Of a DNA stretch of 64,000 nt, positions 17,745-26,054 are shown one piece after another (the first letter of the stretch is position 1; the number at the start of each line of letters is the position of its first letter). Below the pieces are notes generated by a model. It made no database searches. It worked only from the letters and a program-made list of their open reading frames with translations, and was not told where the DNA came from. The DNA lies in NCBI RefSeq assembly GCF_019933235.1, contig NZ_CP082945.1, positions 620,001-684,000 on the forward strand, in the 5' to 3' direction. This DNA is from Streptomyces angustmyceticus. Lineage in GTDB: Bacteria; Actinomycetota; Actinomycetes; Streptomycetales; Streptomycetaceae. The position numbers were made by a program, and so were the translations under genes.

Positions 17745-17891
17745 GGCACAGCAGGCTGGTGGCCGCCCGGTGGCGGTGTCACCCGGTTTTCCGGCGGGCT
17801 GCCCCGTCAGGGCGCGGTGCCCACCGTCGTCGGCTCCTCCGCACCGCTCGCCCGCCGCCCCGCCCCGGCCGGTGGCCTGCGCCCGGCGGGC

Positions 17892-20800
17892 TCAGCCCCG
17901 TACGCGGTGCCGGACCGTGGATCCCGACCGGTCCTTGACGACCTCCAGCTGGGCGGGGATCCGTGCCTTGAGGTCGGCGACATGGCTGACGATGCCGACG
18001 CTGCGGTCGCGTTCGCGCAGCGAGTCCAGGACGTCCAGCACCTCGTCGAGGGTCTGTTCGTCCAGGCTGCCGAACCCCTCGTCGATGAAGAGGGTGTCGA
18101 GCCGGGTGCCGCCCGCCTCGTCGGTGACGACATCGGCGAGACCGAGCGCCAGCGCCAGTGAGGCGAAGAAGGTCTCACCGCCGGAGAGGCTGGCGGTGTC
18201 CCGTTCCTGCCCGGTCCAGGAGTCGATGACGTGCAGGCCGAGGCCGGAGCGCCGGGCGCCGCCGGCCCGTTCGTCGCTGTGGACGAGGGTGTAGCGGCCG
18301 CCGGACATCCGCTGCAGCCGGGCCGTGGCGGCCGCCGCCACCTGTTCGAGCCGGGCGGCGAGCACATACGACTCCAGGCGCATCCGCCGCTCGTTCTCCG
18401 CGGACGTGCCGGAGGCGAGTGCGGCGAGGCCGGCGATCCGGTCGTGGGCGGTGCGCAGGGGGGCGAGGGCGCGGGCGTCGGCCTCGGCGCGGGCGGAGAG
18501 CCGGTCGAGTTCGGCGCAGCGTTCCCGGGCCGCGGCGTGGCCGGCCGCGGCGGTGCGCAGCCGCGCTGCCGCGGCCTGCCGCACGCTCTGGGCGGTGGCC
18601 GGGTCGGCGGGCGGCAGCGCCGCGGCGGCGGCCGTCCCGGGGTCGGCCAGCTCCGCCTGCACAGCGGCGGATTCCGCCTGCCAGTCGTCGAGCCGCCGCT
18701 GCAGCTCCCGCCATGCGTCGTCCCGCAGCAGTGCCCCGGCGGCGTCCTGCGGGGTGTCGAACCCGGCGCGGTAGGCGGCGTCGGACAGCGCGGCGTCGGC
18801 GTCCTTGAGCCGCTGGGCGCAGCCGTCGGCGGTACGGGCCGCCTCCGCCGCCGCGGCGAGCAGGGTCACCTGCCGCTCCAGCCGGGCGGCCCGGTCGGCC
18901 ACGCTCGGGCAGTCGCCGCGCGCCCGGGTCAACTCCTCTTCCAGGGCGGCCCGTTCGCGGTCCAGCGCGTCGCGGTGGGAGGTACGGGCAGCGGCCCGGC
19001 GTTCGGCCTCCTGCTGCTCGGCGCGGCGCCGTTCGTAGGCGCGCTCGGCGCTGTCGAGGGCCTCGCGGGCGGCCGGGAGGTCGGCGCCGAGCGCGCGGGC
19101 GCGGGCGAGGTCGGTGCGCAACTCCTCGACCTCCGAGGCGAGTTCACCGGCCGGGGTGTCGCCGGCCGTGGCGGCAGCGGCGGCCAGTGCCTCCTTGGCC
19201 GACTGGCGGCGCGCCTCTGCCTGTTGCCGTGCCTCCTCGGCCCGGCGGTGGGCCTCCAGTGCGGCCTCCTCGGCCGCCCGGTCCACATGACCGGCTCCGG
19301 CACGGGCCGGGTCGGGGTGCTCGGTCGCCCCGCACACCGCGCACGGCCGGCCGGCGCGCAGCCCCTCGGCGAGCTCGGCGGCGATCCCGCGCAGTCTGCG
19401 GTCCTTGAGGTCGAGCCAGTGCTCGTGGGCCGTCGCGGACCGCTCCCGGGCGGTGAGCAGCGCGCTTTCCGCCGACTCCACGTCGGCGCCGAGGCGGTCG
19501 CGACGGCGGGCCGCCTCCCACCGTTCGGCGGCGGGCTCGATCCGGGCGGCGAGCTGTTCGGCTCGGGTCGCGGCTTCCTGGGCGGTGTCGATGCGCTGCC
19601 GGTGGGCGCGCTGGGTGTCGCCCCATCCGGCGAGCCACTCGGCGGCGTCCCGCAGGGTCTGCTCGTCGGCACGGGCCGCACGGTCGAGGGCGGTGCGCTC
19701 CCGGGCGATGCCGTCGGCCCGCTGCTCGGCCCGCCGTGCCGCGGCGAGCGAGCCCAGATCCTCCCTCACCTGGCGTTCCGTCGAGGCGAGTTGATCGCAC
19801 TCGGCGTCGGTGAGGCCGGCCGGCAGCGGGCTCCGGTGCTGCCGCTCGGCGCGCTGGGCGGCGTCCAGTTCGTGCCAGGCGGCGTCGCGCAGGGCGAGCG
19901 CGGGCGCGACCTCCGCGGCCGCGCGGGCCCGGTCCAGCCGCTCGCGGGTGCGCTCCCGCTCCTCGGCACGAGCTTCGAGCCGCGCGGCCCGCTGCCGGGC
20001 GTCCGCGTGGCGCTGCTGGAGCCGGTGACGCTCACGGGCCTCTTCCCACCCCTGAGCCGCCTGCTGCTCGGCCGCCTCGGCGGCGCGCTCCGCGGCCCGG
20101 GCGACGGCCAGTCGCTCCCGCGCGCTCACCCGGGCGACGGCGGCCCTGACCAGCACCGCTTCTGCGAACCCGGGCTCGCCGGGGCCCGGTGCCCGCAGGG
20201 CCTCCTCGGACGCGGTCCGGCCCGCCCCGCGTCCGGCGCCCTCCACGGGTCCGGCCTGCCCCGGTACGGTCGCCCTCCTCGCCGCCGCCGTCGCCGGGGC
20301 CCGGCCGCGGCCGCGTGCCGGTGCGCCCGGTGCCGCCTGCCCGGCCCGGTCCGGCGCGGGGACCGACGGATCGGTGAGATCAGCGCTCTCACCGGCCGCC
20401 TGCGCCATCCGGTGCACCAGCGCCAGCAGCCGTTCGTCGCCCGCCGTGACCGTGTCCGCGGCGGCCTTGCGGCGCGCGTTCAACTGCTCTTCGAGGGCCG
20501 CGAACCGCCGGGTGTCGAAGAGCCTCCCCAGCAGCCGGGACCGGGCCTCCGCATCGGCCCGCAGGAAGCGCGCGAAGTCGCCCTGCGGTAGCAGCACGAC
20601 CTGGCAGAACTGCTCCTTGCTCATCCCGAGGAGCTGGCCGATCTCCTCACCGATCTCCTGGTGCGAGCGGCTCAGCGCCTTCCAGTGACCGCCCGTGCCG
20701 TCCCCGGGCCCCTCGCCGCCCGCCGGCCCGTCGCCGTCCGCCGCTCCCCCGGCGTCCGCCCCGGCCGGCACGAACTCCCGCAGCCTGCTCTGCGCCTTCT

Positions 20801-21131
20801 CCTTGGTCGTCCCGCTGCCCCGCTTCTTGGGGCGCGGCTGCTCGGGAAGCCGGGTGATCTCCAGACGCCGTTCGGCCACGGTCAGTTCGAGGACGACCTC
20901 GGTGAGGGTCAGCTGGTCGGCCAGATCGCTGCGCAGCGCCTGCCCGCTCTGCCGCGCCCCGGGCACCGACCCGTAGAGCGCGAAGCACACCGCGTCCAGG
21001 ACCGAGGTCTTGCCCGCGCCGGTCGGGCCGTGCAGCAGGAACAGGCCGTCGCGCGACAGCCGGTCGAAGTCGATGGTCTGGGTGCCGCCGAACGGGCCGA
21101 AGGCGGTGAGGGAGAGCCGGTGCAGCCTCAA
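17892..21131 (-). CDS. sbcC: Exonuclease SbcC, SMC-like ATPase subunit
   Basis: A 1079-residue SMC-type ATPase that pairs with SbcD to open and trim hairpins and protein-blocked DNA ends. The Walker A GPTGAGKTS is at 35-43. Long Glu/Arg/Ala-rich coiled coils flank a zinc hook CAVC at about 597-600. The C-terminal ATPase lobe has the signature LSGGETFFASLALALGLADV, Walker B DTLFIDEGFGSLDEQTLDEV and VSHVADLK. Length is normal for actinomycete SbcC. Between about residues 118 and 155, and again near 265-300, it has Gly/Ala/Pro-rich insertions that look disordered. The ATG overlaps the sbcD stop by four bases. Confidence 0.95.
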   Translation of the reverse strand: MRLHRLSLTAFGPFGGTQTIDFDRLSRDGLFLLHGPTGAGKTSVLDAVCFALYGSVPGARQSGQALRSDLADQLTLTEVVLELTVAERRLEITRLPEQPRPKKRGSGTTKEKAQSRLREFVPAGADAGGAADGDGPAGGEGPGDGTGGHWKALSRSHQEIGEEIGQLLGMSKEQFCQVVLLPQGDFARFLRADAEARSRLLGRLFDTRRFAALEEQLNARRKAAADTVTAGDERLLALVHRMAQAAGESADLTDPSVPAPDRAGQAAPGAPARGRGRAPATAAARRATVPGQAGPVEGAGRGAGRTASEEALRAPGPGEPGFAEAVLVRAAVARVSARERLAVARAAERAAEAAEQQAAQGWEEARERHRLQQRHADARQRAARLEARAEERERTRERLDRARAAAEVAPALALRDAAWHELDAAQRAERQHRSPLPAGLTDAECDQLASTERQVREDLGSLAAARRAEQRADGIARERTALDRAARADEQTLRDAAEWLAGWGDTQRAHRQRIDTAQEAATRAEQLAARIEPAAERWEAARRRDRLGADVESAESALLTARERSATAHEHWLDLKDRRLRGIAAELAEGLRAGRPCAVCGATEHPDPARAGAGHVDRAAEEAALEAHRRAEEARQQAEARRQSAKEALAAAAATAGDTPAGELASEVEELRTDLARARALGADLPAAREALDSAERAYERRRAEQQEAERRAAARTSHRDALDRERAALEEELTRARGDCPSVADRAARLERQVTLLAAAAEAARTADGCAQRLKDADAALSDAAYRAGFDTPQDAAGALLRDDAWRELQRRLDDWQAESAAVQAELADPGTAAAAALPPADPATAQSVRQAAAARLRTAAAGHAAARERCAELDRLSARAEADARALAPLRTAHDRIAGLAALASGTSAENERRMRLESYVLAARLEQVAAAATARLQRMSGGRYTLVHSDERAGGARRSGLGLHVIDSWTGQERDTASLSGGETFFASLALALGLADVVTDEAGGTRLDTLFIDEGFGSLDEQTLDEVLDVLDSLRERDRSVGIVSHVADLKARIPAQLEVVKDRSGSTVRHRVRG

Positions 21132-22294
21132 CGCGCCACCTCGGCCGCCGTGTCGTCGACGCGCACCTCGTCGATCGCCGAGCGCAGTTCGCTCCGCTCC
21201 TGCTCATCGGCCGCCCGGCCGGAGCGTACGTGTTCCACGAAGTCCTCGGCGATCTCCTGGTCGCTGCGCCCGCGCAGCCGCTGCGCGTACGAGGCGAGCG
21301 AGCGGGCGGGTCCCTCGTCGGGGTCGAAGACGAGGCTGACGATGTGCGGGAAGCGCCGGGCGAGCCGGGCCATGGGCTCGTGCGGGCGGACGGCGTCGGT
21401 GAGCGTGACCTCGACCCAGGACTCCTCGTGCCGGGCGTGCTCCGGGTCGTCCAACACCTGCTCCAGCGGCCCCCGCAGACGCGCCAGCGGCCGCGGCACC
21501 GGGCAGTCCACCCGCTCCGCCCGCACCGCCCCGTCCGCGTCGAGATCGACGATCCAGGACGACTTGCGGTGGCCGGCCTCGGAGAAGGAGTAGGCGAGCG
21601 GCGATCCGGAGTAGCGGACCCGCTCGGTGAGGGTCTGGCAGCCGTGCAGATGCCCGAGGGCGGCGTAGTCGACCCCGTCGAACACGGCCGCGGGCACGGA
21701 GGCGACCCCGCCCACGGTGATGTCGCGCTCGCTGTCGCTGACCGCGCCGCCGGTGACGAAGGCATGCGCAAGCACGACGGAGCGGGTCCCCGCGGGCCGC
21801 CCGGCGAGGTCGGCCCGCACCCTGTCCATCGCGGCCCCCAGCACCTCCGCGTGGTCGGCCCGCCGCGCGCCGAGCGTGTCGCGCACCATGGCGGGTTCCA
21901 GATACGGCAGGCCGTAGAGGGCCACCGGGCCGTGGGCGTCGGAGAGCAGCACGGGGGTGCCGCAGCCGGCCGGGTCGGTACGGAGGTGGATGCCGGCCTG
22001 CTCCATCAGCCCCGCACCGACGCCCAGCCGGCGCGCGGAGTCGTGGTTGCCGGAGATCATCACGGTCGGGACGCCGAGCGCGGAGAGCCGGTGCAGGGCG
22101 TCGTCGAAGAGTTCGACCGCGGCCAGCGGCGGCACGGCACGGTCGTAGACGTCACCGGCGACCAGCACCGCCTCGATGTCCCGCGCGCGGACCGTCTCGA
22201 CGAGATGATCGAGGAACGCGCGCTGGGCCGAGAGCAGGCTCACGCGGTGAAAGGACCGCCCCAGATGCCAGTCGGACGTGTGCAGAAACCTCAC
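21128..22294 (-). CDS. sbcD: Exonuclease SbcD, nuclease subunit
   Basis: A 388-residue metallophosphoesterase partner of SbcC. From the GTG at 22294 the protein opens VRFLHTSDWHLGRSFHRVSL, the first metal-binding motif. VLVAGDVYDRAVPP, VMISGNHDSARRLG and GHLHGCQTL follow as the other Mn-binding motifs. The capping domain lies in the C-terminal third. The frame is open for another 110 codons upstream, but the conserved domain starts exactly at 22294 with GGCGGAG in ribosome-binding position. It is the first gene of the sbcDC operon; a Gly/Arg-rich 630-base region lies ahead. Confidence 0.95.
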   Translation of the reverse strand: MRFLHTSDWHLGRSFHRVSLLSAQRAFLDHLVETVRARDIEAVLVAGDVYDRAVPPLAAVELFDDALHRLSALGVPTVMISGNHDSARRLGVGAGLMEQAGIHLRTDPAGCGTPVLLSDAHGPVALYGLPYLEPAMVRDTLGARRADHAEVLGAAMDRVRADLAGRPAGTRSVVLAHAFVTGGAVSDSERDITVGGVASVPAAVFDGVDYAALGHLHGCQTLTERVRYSGSPLAYSFSEAGHRKSSWIVDLDADGAVRAERVDCPVPRPLARLRGPLEQVLDDPEHARHEESWVEVTLTDAVRPHEPMARLARRFPHIVSLVFDPDEGPARSLASYAQRLRGRSDQEIAEDFVEHVRSGRAADEQERSELRSAIDEVRVDDTAAEVAR

Positions 22295-22933
22295 GTGGCG
22301 ACTCCGCCCTGCATCCTCTTCCCCTCCCTCGACCACGAGCCGGCACGACCGGCACCGCCCGCGGCACGCCCCCGCTCCTTCACGGCCCTCATTCTCGCAC
22401 CCGCCTCTGACATCACAGGTCCGTGGAGGGAGGCCGTGATCCACGCGCCGCCGCGGACCGCCCGACGCCCCCGGCTCCGCGCGGCGGTGACCCCGGGACC
22501 GCAGGCGGCCGCTCTGAACACAGGGACGGCCGCTCCGAACCGGGGGAAGCATCGAACGAGCGACCGACTCCGGAGGCCGGCCAGGGGCTGCAGGGGGGCG
22601 AAGGAGCCACCGGAATCGGCCCACCGCCGTTCACCGGATGGGCACACGCCTCACGGTTAGCGGCGCCAGGCTTGGGTACTGTCGGCACCCCGCCCCGCGG
22701 CCGGGCCGCACACGCCAAGGCCCCGCAAGCCGCCGACCGAGGGAAGCCGGTCCCGGAGGGGCCGAAGATCGGGCGGCACGCCAGCCCCCCTGCTCCAAAC
22801 GCCACGGCATCAAACCACATTTATGCCCTGAAAGTGTGAAACGTTTGAAAATTCCCTCACGCTCCGGCCGCCCGCGCCGATGTGAAGTAACAGGAAGCGG
22901 CAGTGAGCCGCTTGGATCGATCGGGAGATTGTT
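22295..22933. other. Long non-coding gap with structured segment before chaplin gene
   Basis: The divergent gap between sbcD and the chaplin gene contains no convincing gene. The stretch 22640-22780 is rich in short complementary arms, for example GACCG/CGGTC around 22735-22753 and GGGTACTGTCGGCACCC at 22675-22690. The stretch 22810-22860 is AT-rich and includes the palindrome AAACGTTT (22839-22846), so a promoter is likely there. A 7-bp hairpin, AAGCGGC with GCCGCTT and a five-base loop (22895-22913), sits just before the ribosome-binding site and could affect translation. No riboswitch class was identified with confidence. Confidence 0.4.
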
Positions 22934-23305
22934 ATGTCACGGATGACGCGGGTGGCTGCTGTGGCCGCTCTTGCGGCCAGTACTGCCCTGGGCGGCGTTT
23001 CGGTTGCGTTCGCAGACAGTGGCGCGGCCGGCGGCGCGGCCAACTCACCTGGAGTGTTGTCGGGCAATGCCATTCAGGTCCCGGTCCACATTCCGGTCAA
23101 CGTGTGTGGCAACACCGTCAATATCGTGGGGCTCCTCAACCCGGCCTTCGGCAACACCTGCATCAACGGCCTCCACCGTCAGGTGATTGTCCGCCACCAC
23201 AAGGTCGTGAAGCGCGTCGTCAAGCACGTCGTGCACAAGAAGCACCACAAGAAGCACTACCCGGCCGGTGGTATCCACACCGGCGGCGGCGGTATGGCCG
23301 GCTAG
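22934..23305 (+). CDS. Short chaplin with basic His/Lys-rich C-terminal tail
   Basis: A 123-residue secreted protein. Residues 1-27 are a Sec signal (VAAVAALAASTALGGVSVAFA, cleavage before DSG). Residues 29-80 form one chaplin domain with SPGVLSGNAIQVPVHIPVNV and NIVGLLNPAFGNTC; Cys58 and Cys76 are the conserved disulfide pair. Chaplins assemble into amyloid fibrils that make aerial hyphae hydrophobic. Usual short chaplins end soon after the domain. Here about 43 more residues follow; residues 81-110 hold 8 His, 7 Lys and 3 Arg, before a Gly-rich end. There is no LAXTG sorting signal. The ATG at 22934 follows GGGAG. Confidence 0.93.
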   Translation: MSRMTRVAAVAALAASTALGGVSVAFADSGAAGGAANSPGVLSGNAIQVPVHIPVNVCGNTVNIVGLLNPAFGNTCINGLHRQVIVRHHKVVKRVVKHVVHKKHHKKHYPAGGIHTGGGGMAG

Positions 23306-23315
23306 ATCAGGGACC

Positions 23316-23354
23316 GTCCCGGGCGTGGCCGGTGATCGCGCCACCGCCCGGGAC
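23316..23354 (+). terminator. Terminator hairpin after chaplin gene
   Basis: A perfect 10-bp stem, GTCCCGGGCG with CGCCCGGGAC, begins 10 bases after the chaplin stop. A nested TGGC/GCCA pairing shortens the loop. No T-run follows. It is well placed to end the chaplin transcript. Confidence 0.75.
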
Positions 23355-23379
23355 AGCCACTGACCCTTCGCAGCATCAG

Positions 23380-23448
23380 GCCCGAGGCCGGGCCGTATCC
23401 ACCGATAGCCCTTCCACCTTCATCGGAGGAGACGCCCCGGCCTCGGGC
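23380..23448. terminator. Second hairpin, convergent with permease gene
   Basis: A perfect 13-bp stem, GCCCGAGGCCGGG with CCCGGCCTCGGGC, encloses a 43-base loop and is followed by TTTCTG on the plus strand. It lies 77 bases from the end of the convergent permease gene. It may act as a back-up terminator for both directions. The large loop is unusual for a simple terminator. Confidence 0.5.
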
Positions 23449-23524
23449 TTTCTGCTGCCTTCCGGCAGCCGGGGCCCGGCCGTCCGTGAGGCACCCGGCC
23501 GGCGCCCTCACCCTGCCGTCGGTG

Positions 23525-25030
23525 TCAGCTCCCTCCGGCAGCCCCCACCGTGCCCTCGATGCCCCGCTCCCCCTCGTCCCCGCCGGGGCGCTCGGCGTCC
23601 GGGTCGGCGCCGTGCAGGTACTCCTCGCTGATCCGCTTCGGGCCGAACGGCCACTCCTTCTCGTAACGGGCCCAGGCGAGGAAGGCCACGACACCCGCAC
23701 CGACCCATGCCAGCGACCATTCGATGGGGTGCCGGCCGGGCGAGTTGGCGTCCGCGTAGCCGTAGATGACCAGCCAGCCCACCAGGCCCACGAGGCTGGG
23801 CACGGGGTAGAGCCACATCCGGTACGGGCGGCGAAGGCCCGGCTGGCGGCGGCGCAGCACGGTGACCGCGGCGATCTGGGCCAGCGACTGCACGATCACC
23901 ATGACGGTGGTGAGCAACTGGATGATCGTGGCCAGGTCGGTGTGCCGCCCCAGGAGGAAGCCGGCGGCCATCACCGCCCCCATGGTCAGCAGGCCCAGCA
24001 CGGGGAAGCGGTGACGCGGGTGGAGCGTGCCGTACGGGCGGAAGAAGACCCGGTCGCGGGCGGCGTCGTAGGGGACCCGGGAGCCGCCGAGGAGGCCGGT
24101 GAAGACGGAGGCGACGGCGGTGACGAGGATGAGTACCGTCACGGTGTCGGCGGCGCCCCTGCCCCAGGCCCTCTCCAGCACGGCGGAGGCGACGGAGGAG
24201 GACGCCGTGGAGTGCGGGTCGAGCATGTCCCTCCAGTCCACGACACCCAGGGTGCCGATCTGGAGCAGCAGGTAGATCGTCATGATGCCGGTGATCGAGG
24301 TGAGGACGGCGCGGGGGATGGTGCGTCCCGGCCGTCTGATCTCGGCTCCCATGTACGCGACGGTGTTGTAGCCGAGGTAGTCGTAGATGCCGATCGTCAG
24401 GCCGGCCGCGAAGCCGGTCCAGAAGTGACCGGACGTCAGCTCGAAGGCGTGGGCGGGATAGGTGAAGGCGCGCTCGGGGCTGAAGTGGGTGAAGGCGGCG
24501 GTGATGACCAGGGCGACGGAGGCGATCATCACCGTCCACAGCACGACGGTGAGCCTGGCGATGTTCTCCACCCGCCGCCACAGCAGCGCGAGGATGCCGG
24601 CGGTGACGACGAGGCCGACGAGGTCGCCCTGGCCCGGGGTCATGTCCGGCCACAGGTAGCCGAGGTACTGCACGAAGCCGATCACGCCGGTCGACATCCC
24701 CAGCGGGATGAACAGCATGGCCGTCCAGACGAACAGGAACGGCATCAGCTTGCCGGTGCGGTACTGGAACGCCTGCCGAAGGTAGACGTAACTGCCTCCC
24801 GCGCCGGGCAGCGACGCCCCCAGCTCGGCCCACACCAGCCCGTCCGCGAGCGCCAGGACGGCACCCGCCAGGAACCCGGTCACGGCCTGCGGCCCGCCGA
24901 ATGCCGCGACCATCAGCGGGATGGTCACGAAGGGGCCGATCCCGCACATCTGGCTCATGTTGATGGCGGTGGCCTGGAACAGGCCGATCCGGCGGACGAA
25001 TCCCACGCGCTCATCGAGGAGTTCAGGCAT
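23525..25030 (-). CDS. APC-superfamily amino acid permease
   Basis: A 501-residue membrane transporter with about 12 helices. The N-terminus FVRRIGLFQATAINMSQM and GIGPFVTIPLMVAAFGGP carries the helix-1 GIGP motif of amino acid/polyamine permeases; AELGASLPGAGGSYVYLRQAF follows as the conserved helix-2/3 block, and IYDYLGYNTVAYMGAEIRRP as the helix-6/7 block. The acidic C-terminal tail is cytoplasmic. The start at 25030 has GGAAGGGGG upstream; 30 more upstream codons are Arg/Gly-rich and unlikely. It is probably an amino acid importer or exchanger; the substrate is not predictable. The gene is monocistronic, with no regulator adjacent. Confidence 0.88.
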   Translation of the reverse strand: MPELLDERVGFVRRIGLFQATAINMSQMCGIGPFVTIPLMVAAFGGPQAVTGFLAGAVLALADGLVWAELGASLPGAGGSYVYLRQAFQYRTGKLMPFLFVWTAMLFIPLGMSTGVIGFVQYLGYLWPDMTPGQGDLVGLVVTAGILALLWRRVENIARLTVVLWTVMIASVALVITAAFTHFSPERAFTYPAHAFELTSGHFWTGFAAGLTIGIYDYLGYNTVAYMGAEIRRPGRTIPRAVLTSITGIMTIYLLLQIGTLGVVDWRDMLDPHSTASSSVASAVLERAWGRGAADTVTVLILVTAVASVFTGLLGGSRVPYDAARDRVFFRPYGTLHPRHRFPVLGLLTMGAVMAAGFLLGRHTDLATIIQLLTTVMVIVQSLAQIAAVTVLRRRQPGLRRPYRMWLYPVPSLVGLVGWLVIYGYADANSPGRHPIEWSLAWVGAGVVAFLAWARYEKEWPFGPKRISEEYLHGADPDAERPGGDEGERGIEGTVGAAGGS

Positions 25031-25165
25031 GGCGGCCCCCTTCCCGTGCCGGCACGGGCACCTGTGGCGCGGCCGGTTCCCGCCGCGCCACAGGCTGACA
25101 CGATCGGCGCCCGGGCGCACCGGTGCGGGCCGGACTTTCCGCCACGGGGCGGGTCGTCCCGCCGC

Positions 25166-25792
25166 TCAGAGATCCCCGTACGCCTCGCCGCCGAGTGCCA
25201 TCCGCGCCGTGCCGGCGGTGAGGTCCGCGAGCCAGGCGCGGAAGGCGTCGAGGTCGGCCTCCGGCAGGCCGATCTCGATGCTGACCTCCGCCCCGTAGGT
25301 GACCTCGCGCACCGCCCGGCCCGTCGTCCGCAGGTCGTTCTCCACCCGGCCCGCGCGCTGGTGGTCGACGGTGACCGTGACCAGGCGGAAGCGCTGCCGG
25401 GTGACCGTGCCCAGCGCGTCCAGCGCCTCGCCGACGACGCCGCCGTACGCGCGGATGAGGCCGCCGGCGCCCAGCTTCACCCCGCCGAAGTAGCGGGTGA
25501 CGACGGCGACGACGTAGCGGACCTCGCGGCGCACCAGCATCTGCAGCATGGGCACGCCCGCGGTACCGCCCGGCTCGCCGTCGTCGCTCGCTTTCTGGAT
25601 GCCGCCGTCGGCGCCCAGGACGTAGGCGAAGCAGTGGTGGCGGGCGGTGGGGTGCTCCTTGCGGATGCGCGCGATGAAGTCCTGCGCCTCGGCCTCGGTC
25701 GCGACGGGCGCGAGCGCGCAGAGGAAGCGGGACTTGTTGATCTCGATCTCGTGGACACCCTCGCGCGCGAGCGTGCGGTACTGCTCCTGCAT
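25166..25792 (-). CDS. yigZ: YigZ/IMPACT family protein
   Basis: A 208-residue cytoplasmic protein of the IMPACT/YigZ family. The N-terminal UPF0029 fold is recognisable by EIEINKSRFLCALAPV, HHCFAYVLG and the signature GEPGGTAGVPMLQML, with VVAVVTRYFGGVKLGAGGLIRAYG closing the domain. The C-terminal DUF1949 half has a ferredoxin-like fold. Eukaryotic IMPACT blocks Gcn2 activation; the bacterial role is unclear but may involve ribosomes or nucleic acids. Start and length match the family. Confidence 0.92.
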   Translation of the reverse strand: MQEQYRTLAREGVHEIEINKSRFLCALAPVATEAEAQDFIARIRKEHPTARHHCFAYVLGADGGIQKASDDGEPGGTAGVPMLQMLVRREVRYVVAVVTRYFGGVKLGAGGLIRAYGGVVGEALDALGTVTRQRFRLVTVTVDHQRAGRVENDLRTTGRAVREVTYGAEVSIEIGLPEADLDAFRAWLADLTAGTARMALGGEAYGDL

Positions 25793-25860
25793 CGGACCAG
25801 CCTATGCGGCCCCTGTGACATGCGGACACGCGCCGCCCGGCCGGACCGCGCCGCGCTGGG

Positions 25861-25902
25861 GTGTCCGCCGTAAGGGCGCGGGTGTCCGCCGTACGGGCGC
25901 AG
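25861..25902. repeat. Direct 21-base duplication
   Basis: Two adjacent 21-base copies, each starting GTGTCCGCCGTA and differing at only a few positions. They lie in the 262-base gap between yigZ and the type VII-associated gene, about 150 bases upstream of the latter's start. No function can be read from sequence. Confidence 0.6.
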
Positions 25903-26054
25903 TCGGCACGGCCAGGCGGCGTACCCGCCCCGTCCGCACGGTGCGTCGGTGCGACGTCCGCCCCGGCCGTGGGCACTGTGAGGTCAGTGCGAGAGCCTCG
26001 TGTTTCCGGGGCCCCGCTCGTACGTGTAGGAACGGCGGGTTTGCGGAGGGCTGC

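Noticed and set aside
18231..20591. 786-codon plus-strand frame inside sbcC
   Set aside because: sbcC has complete family motifs; the antisense product is Gly/Ala/Arg-rich without any domain.
22738..22760. Cobalamin riboswitch, from GGGAAGCCGGT
   Set aside because: The rest of the B12 box and the other conserved helices are missing.
22423..22839. 138-codon plus-strand frame upstream of the chaplin gene
   Set aside because: Pro/Arg/Gly-rich without a domain; lies in the structured non-coding gap.
22878..22915. BldN-type chaplin promoter (GTAAC ... CGCTTGG)
   Set aside because: Spacing is near right but the -10 would leave too short a leader before the ribosome-binding site and the match is partial.
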